Assembly (NCBI GenBank): GCA_964642855.1
Contig: CAZXSK010000009.1
Span: 1-64,000 of the forward strand
Origin: CAZXSK01 sp964642855
GTDB taxonomy: Bacteria; Planctomycetota; Phycisphaerae; SM23-33
Length of the DNA: 64,000 nucleotides
Direction: 5' to 3'
How positions within the stretch are numbered: the stretch's first letter is position 1; each line of letters begins with the position of its first letter. The notes beneath the pieces are model-generated. The model did no database searches, had not been told where the DNA came from, and saw only the letters and a program-made list of their open reading frames with translations. Below are positions 41,334-50,092 of this stretch, piece by piece. The translations under genes were made by a program, and so were the position numbers.

Positions 41334-42458
41334 ATGAATCCACGCCACAGGTATGTCAGAACCCTCACGTTCGGGAGCCCTGATCGGATCCCGTTCCAGC
41401 CCGGTTGGGGCAGGGAATCGACTCACGCCCGGTGGCGTCGGGAGGGTGTCCCCGAAGACCGAGACCCGTACGACTTTCTTCGGGAGGTGCTGGGGATCGA
41501 ACGGGAGAACACTCAGCCCCCGATAGAACTGGGCGTCGACTTCCGACTGATGCCCCAGTTCGAGGAGAAGGTACTCGAACATCGCGATGGCCATTACGTC
41601 GTACAGGACTGGAAGGGCAACGTCTGCGAGATCTCCGATGACTTCGACGTGACCTATTTGAGACAGGCGAAAGACTTCGTCACGCGTCGATGGGTCCGCT
41701 GTCCCGTGGAAACGCGCGAGGACTGGCAGGAACTCCGGAAACGCTACCAGTTGGACGAGCCCGGCCGGTTTCCCGACGACTTCGTGGAGCGATGCACCCA
41801 GGCCAAAGGCCGCGACTGGGTCTTGCAGGTTCATTTTCCGGGACCGTTCTGGATCATGCGGGAGTGGTGTGGCTTCGAGGGGCTGTGCATGATGATGGTC
41901 GAACAGCCCGACCTCGTCGATGAGATGAGCGATTTCTGGCGGACGTTTGTCTCCGGAATGCTCGAGCGGATCTGTCGGCACGTAACTCCGGACGCTGTCT
42001 TCATCTCCGAAGACATGGCCTACAAGGGCAAGTCGATGATCTCGATGGACATGGCCCGTCGGTTCTGCATGCCATGCTGGCGTGTCTGGTCCGGGCAGCT
42101 CAAATCGGCGGGGGTGCCGATTATCGACATGGACAGTGACGGCTACGTCGGCGAGTTGATACCTCTCTGGATCGAAGCGGGAATCAACGTGTGCGATCCT
42201 CTGGAGGTAGCGGCTGGTTGCGATATCGTCGAAATGCGACAGCGGTTCGGCCACTCGATCGCGTTCCGGCAGGGCGTGGACAAACGTGCCATCGCCGCCG
42301 GCGGCCAGGCCATCCGCGACGAACTCAGCCGGGTCGAGCCAATCGTGCGCGACGGCGGGTACATCCCCGGCTGCGACCACGGCGTGCCGCACGATATCTC
42401 CTGGCCCAACTTCGTGGACTACTCTCGCCGGCTTGCTGAGATGACCGGCTGGCTGTAG
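41334..42458 (+). CDS. UroD-family protein with altered metal site
   Basis: A 374-residue UroD-fold protein, distinct from the copy at 18543. It starts RHRYVRTLTFGSPDRIPFQPG, the usual opening of the planctomycete and verrucomicrobial UroD-like group. Where methyltransferase members have His-x-Cys-Gly, this one has IIDMDSDGYVG, so the zinc ligands are replaced by acidic residues. The C-terminal GGYIPGCDHGVPHD still resembles the last ligand region. Catalysis by zinc-activated thiolate is therefore doubtful; another metal or a binding role is possible. GGAG precedes the ATG. The function is unknown. Confidence 0.8.
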   Translation: MNPRHRYVRTLTFGSPDRIPFQPGWGRESTHARWRREGVPEDRDPYDFLREVLGIERENTQPPIELGVDFRLMPQFEEKVLEHRDGHYVVQDWKGNVCEISDDFDVTYLRQAKDFVTRRWVRCPVETREDWQELRKRYQLDEPGRFPDDFVERCTQAKGRDWVLQVHFPGPFWIMREWCGFEGLCMMMVEQPDLVDEMSDFWRTFVSGMLERICRHVTPDAVFISEDMAYKGKSMISMDMARRFCMPCWRVWSGQLKSAGVPIIDMDSDGYVGELIPLWIEAGINVCDPLEVAAGCDIVEMRQRFGHSIAFRQGVDKRAIAAGGQAIRDELSRVEPIVRDGGYIPGCDHGVPHDISWPNFVDYSRRLAEMTGWL

Positions 42459-42529
42459 CGGCTCGGACTGAGAGGCGGCACCATGCTCGTGCAGGGTCCA
42501 GTGTCGAGGCGATCTGCACCTCGATGTAT

Positions 42530-42558
42530 TTGCCACCGATGCCGGGCTCTGGTACGCT
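42530..42558 (+). promoter_or_regulatory. promoter of the aconitase gene
   Basis: TTGCCA (42530-42535) and TACGCT (42553-42558) with a 17-base spacer, 35 bases before the ATG at 42594. Confidence 0.45.
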
Positions 42559-42593
42559 CTTTGGCTTGCGATGAACCCCATGAGGAGACACCG

Positions 42594-44684
42594 ATGAACG
42601 GAACGCTTGCATACAGGATTCTGTCCGACCATCTCGTGGAAGGGGAGATGACCCCGGGCAGCGAGATCGGCATACGCATCGACCAGACCCTGACCCAGGA
42701 CGCCACCGGGACGACCGCCTTCCTGCTGCTGGAAGCGATGGAAGTCCCGCGCGTGCGGACGGAAACGTCGGTGAGTTACGTCGATCACAACATGGCGCAG
42801 TTCGGGCCGGAAAACCACAACGACCACATGTACCTCCAGTCGATCGCGACGAAGGTGGGTGCATATCACAGCCGGCCGGGCAACGGCATCTGCCACCAGG
42901 TGCACCTTGAGCGGTTTGGCCAGCCGGGTAAGACGCTGCTGGGCTCCGACAGCCACACGCCAACCGGCGGGGGGCTGGGCATGGTCGCCATTGGTGCCGG
43001 CGGGTTGGATGTCGCCGTGGCGATGGGCGGCGGGCCGTTCTACACCACCTGCCCCCGTGTGATCGGCGTGGAGCTGACCGGCTCGCTCCAGCCGTGGGTC
43101 GCTGCGAAGGACATCATCCTTCGGCTGCTGAGCATCCTCAGCACGAAAGCCAACGTTGGTTGCGTGGTGGAGTACTTCGGCGAGGGCGTGAAGTCCCTGC
43201 CCGTTCCCGCGCGGTCGACCTGCACAAACATGGGGGCCGAGCTGGGCGTGACGACCAGCCTGTTCCCGTCCGATGAAGTAACGAAGCAGTTCCTGCAGGC
43301 CCAGGGGCGTGGCGACGTGTGGCACGAAATGAAAGCCGACGACGGCGCAGCTTACAGCCGGATCACCAAGCGCCAGCATGCCGAGCGGGACGCGAAGTTC
43401 ATCGAGAACATCAAGACCTTCTGCACCGATGTGGACGTCTCCCAGCCGGATGCCGAAGGCTTCGTGGAAGTGAGCTTCTCGAAGGTGGTGATCAATCTCG
43501 ACGAGCTCGAGCCCCTCGCGGCCGCTCCCGGTTCGCCGGACAATATCGTGCCCGTCCGGGAGATCGCGGGCAGGAAGGTCTCGCAGGTGGCGATCGGCTC
43601 GTGCACGAACTCGAGCTTCCAGGACCTCACGCTGTGCGCGACGGTGCTGAAAGGCCGGACCGTGAACCCGAACGTGGAACTCGGTGTGGCCCCGGGCAGC
43701 CGGCAGGTGATGGCCATGATCTCGCGAACGGGCGCGCTGGGCGAAATCGTCACCAGCGGTGCCCGGGTGCTGGAAAGCGCGTGCGGGCCTTGCATCGGCG
43801 TGGGCTTCTCCCCGGCCGAGGACGCCGTCAGCCTGCGTACGTTCAACCGGAACTTCTTCGGGCGAAGCGGCACGAAGAACGACACGGTGTTCCTGGTGTC
43901 CCCGGAGACCGCCGTGGCGGGCGCGGTAACGGGGGAGATCACCGATCCGCGCGAATTGGGCCGCCGGAAGGGCATCGAGTATCCGCGTGTCGACGCGCCG
44001 GGGGAGTTTCTCATCGACGATTCACTGATCCTCCCGCCCCTGGACGAGCAGCAGGGCGCCGAGGCGGAGATTGTCCGCGGGCCGACGATCGTCAAGCCGC
44101 CGGCCGGCGAGAAGCTGCCCGACACCATCGAGGGACAGGTGGTGCTGAAAGTGGGCGACAAGATCACGACAGATCACATCATGCCCGCCGGGGCATTCCT
44201 GAAGTATCGCTCGAACGTGCCCGAGTACGCGAAGTACGTGTTCAATTGCTTCAACGAAGAGGGCTCGCCGTCGTTCGCTGACCGCGCGCTGAAGGTGCGG
44301 GAGCAGGGCAAGGCCGGCGTGATCGTTGCGGGCGACAGCTATGGGCAGGGCTCGTCTCGCGAACACGCGGCGCTGTGTCCGATGTACCTGGGCATCCGCG
44401 TGGTGCTTGCCAAGGCGATCGAGCGGATCCACCAGGCGAACCTCGTGAACTTCGGCCTGCTGCCGCTGACGTTCGCCGCGGAGGGCGATTACGAAAGCAT
44501 CCAGCCGACCGACGAACTGGTCGTGATCGACGTGCAGAAGGCGATCGAATCAGGCCGGACGGTGACCGTTCGCAACAAGACGCGCGACACAGAGTTCACG
44601 GCCAATGTCACGCTGTCACCGAGGCAGCGGCGCATCCTGGCGGCAGGAGGTCTCCTACACTTTACCAGGGAAGCCAGCCGATGA
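42594..44684 (+). CDS. aconitate hydratase
   Basis: A 696-residue aconitase of the TCA cycle (citrate to isocitrate via cis-aconitate). The [4Fe-4S] ligands are in IGSCTNSS and ESACGPCIGVG. Substrate-site motifs are LGSDSHTPTGGGLGM, the R-containing FNRNFFGRSGT, KITTDHIMPAG and GDSYGQGSSREHAA in the C-terminal swivel domain. It is of the shorter, mitochondrial-like type (E. coli AcnA is 891). A strong GAGGAG lies before the ATG. The next gene, a lipoprotein, follows 32 bases later with its own ribosome site. Confidence 0.94.
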   Translation: MNGTLAYRILSDHLVEGEMTPGSEIGIRIDQTLTQDATGTTAFLLLEAMEVPRVRTETSVSYVDHNMAQFGPENHNDHMYLQSIATKVGAYHSRPGNGICHQVHLERFGQPGKTLLGSDSHTPTGGGLGMVAIGAGGLDVAVAMGGGPFYTTCPRVIGVELTGSLQPWVAAKDIILRLLSILSTKANVGCVVEYFGEGVKSLPVPARSTCTNMGAELGVTTSLFPSDEVTKQFLQAQGRGDVWHEMKADDGAAYSRITKRQHAERDAKFIENIKTFCTDVDVSQPDAEGFVEVSFSKVVINLDELEPLAAAPGSPDNIVPVREIAGRKVSQVAIGSCTNSSFQDLTLCATVLKGRTVNPNVELGVAPGSRQVMAMISRTGALGEIVTSGARVLESACGPCIGVGFSPAEDAVSLRTFNRNFFGRSGTKNDTVFLVSPETAVAGAVTGEITDPRELGRRKGIEYPRVDAPGEFLIDDSLILPPLDEQQGAEAEIVRGPTIVKPPAGEKLPDTIEGQVVLKVGDKITTDHIMPAGAFLKYRSNVPEYAKYVFNCFNEEGSPSFADRALKVREQGKAGVIVAGDSYGQGSSREHAALCPMYLGIRVVLAKAIERIHQANLVNFGLLPLTFAAEGDYESIQPTDELVVIDVQKAIESGRTVTVRNKTRDTEFTANVTLSPRQRRILAAGGLLHFTREASR

Positions 44685-44716
44685 GCTGATGCTCCCCGCG
44701 AAAGGAAGGTGGAGGC

Positions 44717-45547
44717 ATGAAACCAATCGCTGACGTGTCCGGCCGGCGGGGTCGACCATTACTGAGCTTCGGTCCGCTGCTGCTGATTATCTGCGTGGCG
44801 GCCGGGGGGTGCGGGCTGCAGAAGCCCACGGTATCGCTGGGCGGGATCAAGCTGGCGGGAATCGATTCCGACGGCGTGACACTCGATCTGCAGATGGACG
44901 TGAACAATCCCAACCCCATCGGCGTGCCGCTGAAGGAAATGACGGCCGATCTGGTAGCCGGTGAGACCACGCTGGCGCGGATCGCCGACGTTGAGCAGGA
45001 CCTTGCGATTCCGGCGATGGGCTCAAGACGCGTGTCGATTCCGGTGCAGGTTCCGCTGTCGACGCTGGCGAAGCTGGGCGGCAGGCCGTCGATTGGCGAC
45101 GTTGTGGACTACGAGCTGGCCGGGAGTTTCGTTTTCGAGGCCATCGGTGCCCGGCTTCCCGTGAATTACCAGAAGCAGGGGCGGCTTTACCGTCCCCGGC
45201 TGCCACGGTGGTCGTTCAAGCGCATCGAGATGCCCTCGTCTGCGGGCGGCCCGGCCAGGTTGGTCGTGACACTGACCAACCCCAACGCCTTTTCGCTGCC
45301 GGTAGGGAATCTCGCGGGCACGTTGAGCCTCAGCGGGGAAGACGCCATCCGCATCGGCCAGCCTTCGGTCAGCTCGGTCGGGCCGAAGGAATCGGCCGAG
45401 GTCGAGATCCCCATCGAGTTGAGCCTGCGGAAGCTGCTGACTGCGTCGAAGCTGCTGCTGAAGGAACGAGCGTTCGACGCGGCCTTCCAGCCGAAGCTGG
45501 AGATACCCTCGCCGATATCGCTGATTGCGGGGCCGGCCGATGAGTAG
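44717..45547 (+). CDS. LEA14-like (WHy-domain) lipoprotein
   Basis: A 276-residue protein. A hydrophobic leader ends in a lipobox (VAAGGC, Cys near residue 32). It has two copies of the water-stress/hypersensitive-response (LEA type 2) fold. Each copy is marked by an Asn-Pro-Asn phrase, VNNPNPIGVPLKEMTADL and TNPNAFSLPVGNLAGTL. Such domains are membrane-attached and associated with envelope stress or lipid contacts in bacteria; the exact role is unknown. AAGGAAGGTGGAGG lies before the ATG. Confidence 0.8.
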   Translation: MKPIADVSGRRGRPLLSFGPLLLIICVAAGGCGLQKPTVSLGGIKLAGIDSDGVTLDLQMDVNNPNPIGVPLKEMTADLVAGETTLARIADVEQDLAIPAMGSRRVSIPVQVPLSTLAKLGGRPSIGDVVDYELAGSFVFEAIGARLPVNYQKQGRLYRPRLPRWSFKRIEMPSSAGGPARLVVTLTNPNAFSLPVGNLAGTLSLSGEDAIRIGQPSVSSVGPKESAEVEIPIELSLRKLLTASKLLLKERAFDAAFQPKLEIPSPISLIAGPADE

Positions 45548-45577
45548 CTGCTGCCCGGTCGGTCTGGAGGGCCTGCA

Positions 45578-46129
45578 TTGAGCAAACATGCTTCCCCGAT
45601 CGTGGCGATCTTCGGCAGCAACGATCCGGCCGAAGGCGATCCCGCCTGGGAGGTAGCTCGGCGTGCGGGGGCTGCGATCGCTTCGCTCGGGTACACCGTC
45701 GCCAACGGAGGGTATGGGGGAACCATGGAAGCCTCCGCTTGCGGGGCACGCGAGGCGGGCGGTCGCGTGGTGGGCGTGACGTGCAGCATCTGGTCGTCGA
45801 CGCCGAACTCGTACCTCGACGAGACGATCGTCACCGGTTCGTTGGGCGAGAGGCTTGCGACGCTGGTGGAACTCGCCCGCTCCGGCGGATACGTGGTGCT
45901 TCCCGGAGCGACGGGGACGCTGGCGGAACTGGCCACGGTGTGGGAGCACGTCGGCAAGGGGCTCCAGCCGGCGGTTCCCATCGTGTGCGTGGGCGATTTC
46001 TGGCGACCGCTGATCGACATGATGGCCGCTGCCCGCCGGAGGACACGTCGATGGGTGGCGATGGTGGACGACCCGGCGCAATTGGGCGAGCATTTTCCCC
46101 GGGCAAGTCTGTCTGGCGACAAGGGATAG
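45578..46129 (+). CDS. LOG-family (TIGR00725-like) nucleotide-binding protein
   Basis: A 183-residue Rossmann-like protein of the lysine-decarboxylase-like/LOG superfamily. It has IFGSNDPAEGD at the N-terminus, VANGGYGGTMEA and VVLPGATGTLAELATVW. The last corresponds to the PGGxGTxxE phosphoribohydrolase signature, with Ala in place of the second Gly. Genuine LOG enzymes release cytokinin-type bases from nucleotides; this group may instead bind nucleotides. The start is a TTG with GGAGG eight bases upstream; no ATG fits. Confidence 0.8.
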   Translation: MSKHASPIVAIFGSNDPAEGDPAWEVARRAGAAIASLGYTVANGGYGGTMEASACGAREAGGRVVGVTCSIWSSTPNSYLDETIVTGSLGERLATLVELARSGGYVVLPGATGTLAELATVWEHVGKGLQPAVPIVCVGDFWRPLIDMMAAARRRTRRWVAMVDDPAQLGEHFPRASLSGDKG

Positions 46130-46153
46130 GTCGCGATACAATCGGAGGTCGAC

Positions 46154-47110
46154 ATGGATGCCAAACACCTTCTGATCTTTGTGGGGCTTCTGGCGATGCT
46201 GGCCGCGGCGATCGGGCCCGGCTGCAAGCCCGCCTCGCCCGATGCCTCTGCAGGGCCGAACGGACCGGTCCGGCCTGCCGACCCGAACCTTTCTCGGCTT
46301 CTGCTGGAGCGTCCCGAGTCGCCGGTGGTTGAGGCTACCGACGCCACGCCGTCTCGGCTGCCGGCGCCCGATCTGCCCAAGGAGGGCGAGACCCTGGTCG
46401 ATCGGGCTGCGAAGATGAGCGTCGACGCCAATGGCTGGCCGGTGCTGGGTTTCCTCGACGAGCAAGTCGCGCGGGGGGCGTCGCTGCGAGTGCTTCCCTG
46501 CGTGCTTCGCGAGAAGATGGAGCTCCTGGCCGAGCGCGAACCCAACGCCACGTTCCACATGTCCGGCGAGATCACCCGAACCGGCGATCGGGCCTACCTG
46601 CTGCCGATGCGGGCGAGCGTGTACCGGTCGCGGAAGGACGATTCGCAGCAGCCGGACCCGAACAATACGGCCGAGGCAGTCGACGCCAACGGGCCATCGA
46701 CCCCCGAAGACATCATGGACGAGTTGCTCAAGGACGCCCCGGACAAGCCGGTGCGTCTTCCCGATGCCAACACGCCGGCCGATCCGAACGACAGCCGGGA
46801 TGAGGGCACGCTGGGGACCGTCCGGCAGAGGCCCCCCAAGAGTTTTGTAGCCGACCGTCTGGTGTATATTTCCCCCGAAGCTGACGACGATTTCTGGTGG
46901 CTGGCGAGATTCGTGGGTGACAATACGCTGAATGAGGAACCGCTTCGGCTGCTGCCGAACCGCAAGCTGATGCGGGCGCGGGCGATCGTGTCTGAGCGCA
47001 AGCCCCTCGGCGTGCGGTTCACGGTGTCGGGCGTGGTGACCCGATACCGCGGCCGGCGGTATCTGCTGATCCGGAAGGTGCTGGTCCATCGAGACATGGG
47101 CCAGCTCTAG
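46154..47110 (+). CDS. secreted protein of unknown function
   Basis: A 318-residue protein. The leader ends in a possible lipobox-like GPGC (Cys near residue 24). A long Pro/Asp/Asn-rich disordered stretch follows, with Asp-Pro-Asn recurring (ADPNLS, PDPNNT, ADPNDS). The ordered C-terminal part ends RYRGRRYLLIRKVLVHRDMG, a pattern seen at the end of related hypothetical planctomycete proteins. There is no recognisable catalytic motif. GGAGG precedes the ATG. It is followed 29 bases later by the BatA-like gene on the same strand and may be cotranscribed. Confidence 0.6.
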   Translation: MDAKHLLIFVGLLAMLAAAIGPGCKPASPDASAGPNGPVRPADPNLSRLLLERPESPVVEATDATPSRLPAPDLPKEGETLVDRAAKMSVDANGWPVLGFLDEQVARGASLRVLPCVLREKMELLAEREPNATFHMSGEITRTGDRAYLLPMRASVYRSRKDDSQQPDPNNTAEAVDANGPSTPEDIMDELLKDAPDKPVRLPDANTPADPNDSRDEGTLGTVRQRPPKSFVADRLVYISPEADDDFWWLARFVGDNTLNEEPLRLLPNRKLMRARAIVSERKPLGVRFTVSGVVTRYRGRRYLLIRKVLVHRDMGQL

Positions 47111-47139
47111 GGACCCATGCCAGCCTCCGTTGGGCGAAC

Positions 47140-48873
47140 ATGACTTTCACGCACCCGTGGAACCTGCTGGGCCTGATCCCCGTGGCCGGGGTTGCGATGT
47201 GGTCGCTGCTGCGACCCGGGAGACAGCACGTTGTGGTCGGTTCGCTGTCGCTGTGGCGACAGGCCCTCCAACGGCTGGAATCCTCGGGGCGTCGGCGGAC
47301 GCGTCGCATGACGGCCAGTTGGCTGCTCCTGCTTGGCGGGGCGGTCGTTGCGGCGATCGCAGCCGCCGGGCCGGTGTGGACCCGGGACGTTCCCCGGCGG
47401 CGGATCTCGCTGCTCGTGTGTCCGTCGGCGGAACTGGCCGGGGAAGGCGGGATGCAACGCCTGCGATCGGGCGGCGAGGCATTGCTCGATCGGCTGGGTC
47501 CGGAGGATCGTGTTCGCCTGGTGGCCCCGTCCGGCCTGAGGCAGGACTCGACGGAGGAACTCACGCCCGCCGAGGCGCGCGGAACGCTTGCTGCGCTGCG
47601 GGCGGTTCCCGTGGCGGCGGCGGATCTTGTTGCCTCTCTTCCATCGATCGAAGCGGGTTGGGCGTGCTTTCTGGTGCCGCGAGGCCAGGAGTTGTCCCCC
47701 GGTCCGGAACGGGCGGTCGTTGCCGTCGAGCCGGCCTTGCCTCCCGCCACCTTCAGCCGACTTGCCGCAACCGTGGACGACGGGCAGGTGCATCTGCTGG
47801 CCTCGGTACGGAACCATACCGATCGGGAGCTGCGCCTGGCGGTTGTTGTGAGCGATGCGGAGAATCCATCCGGGGGTGTCCTGGCGAGTGATCTGCGAAC
47901 GGTCGCGGCCGGACGGAGCGAGCCCGGGATACTGACCTTCCCCGACGGCGCCCGGTCGCTTCGGGTGGACGTGCACGTCGAGGCGAAGCCACGATCCGGC
48001 AGGTGGGGCACGTCAGGATTTCTCCGGCGCGTCGAGACCAGCCCCGTGCGGGTGGCGCTGATCGGACGCGACAGCCCGGCCGTGCGGAGATTCGTGGACG
48101 CCAGCGATCAACTCCGTCTGGCGGGGGATCCGGGCGAGGCGGACGTGGTGATCGCCATTGCCGCCGACGCGCCCGACAGGACGCCGGCGCTGCTGATCGA
48201 TCCGCCGACGTCGCCGGCGGGATTCCGGCGCGGCGAGGAGACCGGGCCGGTGCGGTTGTCCACAGCCGACGTCCGTGAAGACGAACTCCTCCAGCACGTG
48301 GATCTGTCCGCAGCGGCGGTCCGGACGGTCCGGCCATGGGTTTCCGTCGGCGACAGCGAAACGGTGGAGACGGTCCTGTCGATCGGGCAGGGCGCGTTGA
48401 TCGTTCGACGCCGGCCGGGAGAGGGAACCGCCGGGCGGGTCTACGTGGCGATGGACCTCTCCCGGGAGAACACGAACCTGGCTGTTTCGCACGCGCTGTT
48501 GATCTTTCTGGCCAACGCGATCGACGCGCTGACCCCGGACTCGCCCCGCGAGGTTGGCTACCGGACGTGGTCGCCCTACGATTCTCCCGGACGCGACAGC
48601 CTGGAAGCGATCGTCGTTCCCAGACAGGCGGAGGCCGGTCCCTGGCCGGCGCCGGGGCTGTACCGTTCGCCCGACGGGGCGATGGTCGCGATCAGCCTGA
48701 CCGGCCTTGCCGGCGGAGATCAGGGCGACGGCGTGCCTTCCGGGACAACCGCGATGCAGGTCGCCCTGCCCGAACCCGCTGCCGCGCGGACGGCCTGGCC
48801 GATCTGGCCGCTGGGTGCATTGCTTGCCGGATCGCTGTGGCTGGCGGGCTGGTTCTGTCGGGCCGTGGAGTGA
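47140..48873 (+). CDS. BatA-like (aerotolerance N-terminal domain) membrane protein
   Basis: A 577-residue protein. The opening TFTHPWNLLGLIPV is that of the aerotolerance-regulator N-terminal domain, followed by a second helix (about 62-85, LLLLGGAVVAAIAAAGPVW). The large central region is periplasmic and weakly vWA-like: the MIDAS motif DxSxS is not evident. One membrane helix lies near the C-terminus (WPLGALLAGSLWLAGWF). The usual MoxR-DUF58-Bat neighbours are absent. It probably belongs to the Bat/YfbK-type envelope-integrity systems. That assignment rests mainly on the N-terminus. Confidence 0.7.
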   Translation: MTFTHPWNLLGLIPVAGVAMWSLLRPGRQHVVVGSLSLWRQALQRLESSGRRRTRRMTASWLLLLGGAVVAAIAAAGPVWTRDVPRRRISLLVCPSAELAGEGGMQRLRSGGEALLDRLGPEDRVRLVAPSGLRQDSTEELTPAEARGTLAALRAVPVAAADLVASLPSIEAGWACFLVPRGQELSPGPERAVVAVEPALPPATFSRLAATVDDGQVHLLASVRNHTDRELRLAVVVSDAENPSGGVLASDLRTVAAGRSEPGILTFPDGARSLRVDVHVEAKPRSGRWGTSGFLRRVETSPVRVALIGRDSPAVRRFVDASDQLRLAGDPGEADVVIAIAADAPDRTPALLIDPPTSPAGFRRGEETGPVRLSTADVREDELLQHVDLSAAAVRTVRPWVSVGDSETVETVLSIGQGALIVRRRPGEGTAGRVYVAMDLSRENTNLAVSHALLIFLANAIDALTPDSPREVGYRTWSPYDSPGRDSLEAIVVPRQAEAGPWPAPGLYRSPDGAMVAISLTGLAGGDQGDGVPSGTTAMQVALPEPAAARTAWPIWPLGALLAGSLWLAGWFCRAVE

Positions 48874-48979
48874 TGGAGCGCGCGGGAAAAGAGTTACACC
48901 GGCCTCGCCCTCCAACCGGCCTGCCCGAGACAGCGCCCCCGAACGGACAGCAGCCGCTACGGAATCGAGAGGATGTACC

Positions 48980-50026
48980 ATGCCTGACGACCGCGAAGCG
49001 ATGCTCTGGAAGACGGAGGACGATCACCTGCGCTGTGTGCTCTGCGCGCACCGGTGCCGGATCCCCGAGGGAGAGGTGGGCTTCTGCCGCGTCCGCCGAA
49101 ACGAGCAGGGCACGCTGCGCCCCATCACGTACGGCCGGCTTGTGGCGGCGAATGTGGACCCCATCGAGAAGAAGCCGCTCTTCCACTTTCTGCCCGGCAG
49201 CAGGAGCCTGTCAATTGCGTCGGCTGGGTGTAATTTCCAGTGCGAGTTCTGCCAGAACTGGCAGATATCGCAGGCCCCGCGCGACGGACGGGAAGGGATC
49301 GGACGCGAGGCGACTCCCGAGCAGATTGTCGCAGCGGCCGGTGAAAACGGCTGCGCGTCGATCAGCTACACGTACACCGAGCCGACGGTGTTTTTCGAGT
49401 TTGCCTACGACTGCGCGACGCTCGCAAAGGAGCGGGGGATCGGCAACTGTTTCGTCTCCAACGGCTACATGACGCCCGAGGCGGTCGCGGAGGTCGCCCC
49501 GGTGCTCGACGCGATCAACGTGGATCTCAAGGCGTTCCGCGACGAAACGTACAAGCAGGTGATGAAGGCGCGCCTCCAGCCGGTGCTGACCTGCCTGGAG
49601 TCTCTGGTGAAGGCGGGGGTCTGGGTGGAGGTGACCACGCTGATCGTGCCCGGCATGAACGATTCGCGCGAAGAGCTTTCGGACATCGCGGGCTTCATCG
49701 CCGAGAAGCTCGGCCGGCACGTGCCGTGGCATGTCAGCCGATTCCACGCCGACTACAAGATGGATCACACGCCCACCACGCCGATGGAGACGCTGGAGAC
49801 AGCGTGCGAGGTCGCGGGCGAGAAGGGGCTGCGACACGTGTACTGCGGCAACGTTGCAGGTCACTCGGGCGAGAGCACGTACTGCCCCCGTTGCGGCGAG
49901 ATGCTCATCCGGCGGATGGGATACCAGATCCGCGACAACCGCCTGGCCGAAGGGGCGACGTGCCCGGCGTGCGGCGAGCCGATCCGCGGGGTGTGGCAGC
50001 TGCCCGCCCCCCAGCCCGGCCGGTAG
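48980..50026 (+). CDS. amrS: AmmeMemoRadiSam-type radical SAM enzyme
   Basis: A 348-residue radical SAM protein of the AmrS family. The cluster motif is AGCNFQCEFCQNW (Cys-x3-Cys-x2-Cys, near residues 84-96). An N-terminal zinc-like cysteine set (LRCVLCAHRC and GFCRVRR) and a C-terminal CPRCG...CPACGEP zinc ribbon frame it. Usually AmrS is encoded with AmrA and AmrB (AMMECR1 and Memo-like); neither is adjacent here. The reaction is not known in full. The ATG at 48980 has GAGAGGA upstream. A hairpin at 50030-50066 lies between it and the convergent gene. Confidence 0.9.
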   Translation: MPDDREAMLWKTEDDHLRCVLCAHRCRIPEGEVGFCRVRRNEQGTLRPITYGRLVAANVDPIEKKPLFHFLPGSRSLSIASAGCNFQCEFCQNWQISQAPRDGREGIGREATPEQIVAAAGENGCASISYTYTEPTVFFEFAYDCATLAKERGIGNCFVSNGYMTPEAVAEVAPVLDAINVDLKAFRDETYKQVMKARLQPVLTCLESLVKAGVWVEVTTLIVPGMNDSREELSDIAGFIAEKLGRHVPWHVSRFHADYKMDHTPTTPMETLETACEVAGEKGLRHVYCGNVAGHSGESTYCPRCGEMLIRRMGYQIRDNRLAEGATCPACGEPIRGVWQLPAPQPGR

Positions 50027-50066
50027 AAAACGCCGAAGACGCAGGACAGCCCTGCGCCTCCGGCGT
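50027..50066 (-). terminator. terminator hairpin of the HtrA/pseudo-HtrA operon
   Basis: A 16-bp stem with G-U pairs (50030-50045 with 50051-50066) followed by TTT on the minus strand. It lies 27 bases after the stop at 50093 and directly follows the AmrS stop on the other strand. Confidence 0.55.
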
Positions 50067-50092
50067 CTGGTTGATCGTTGCGGTGTTGCCAG

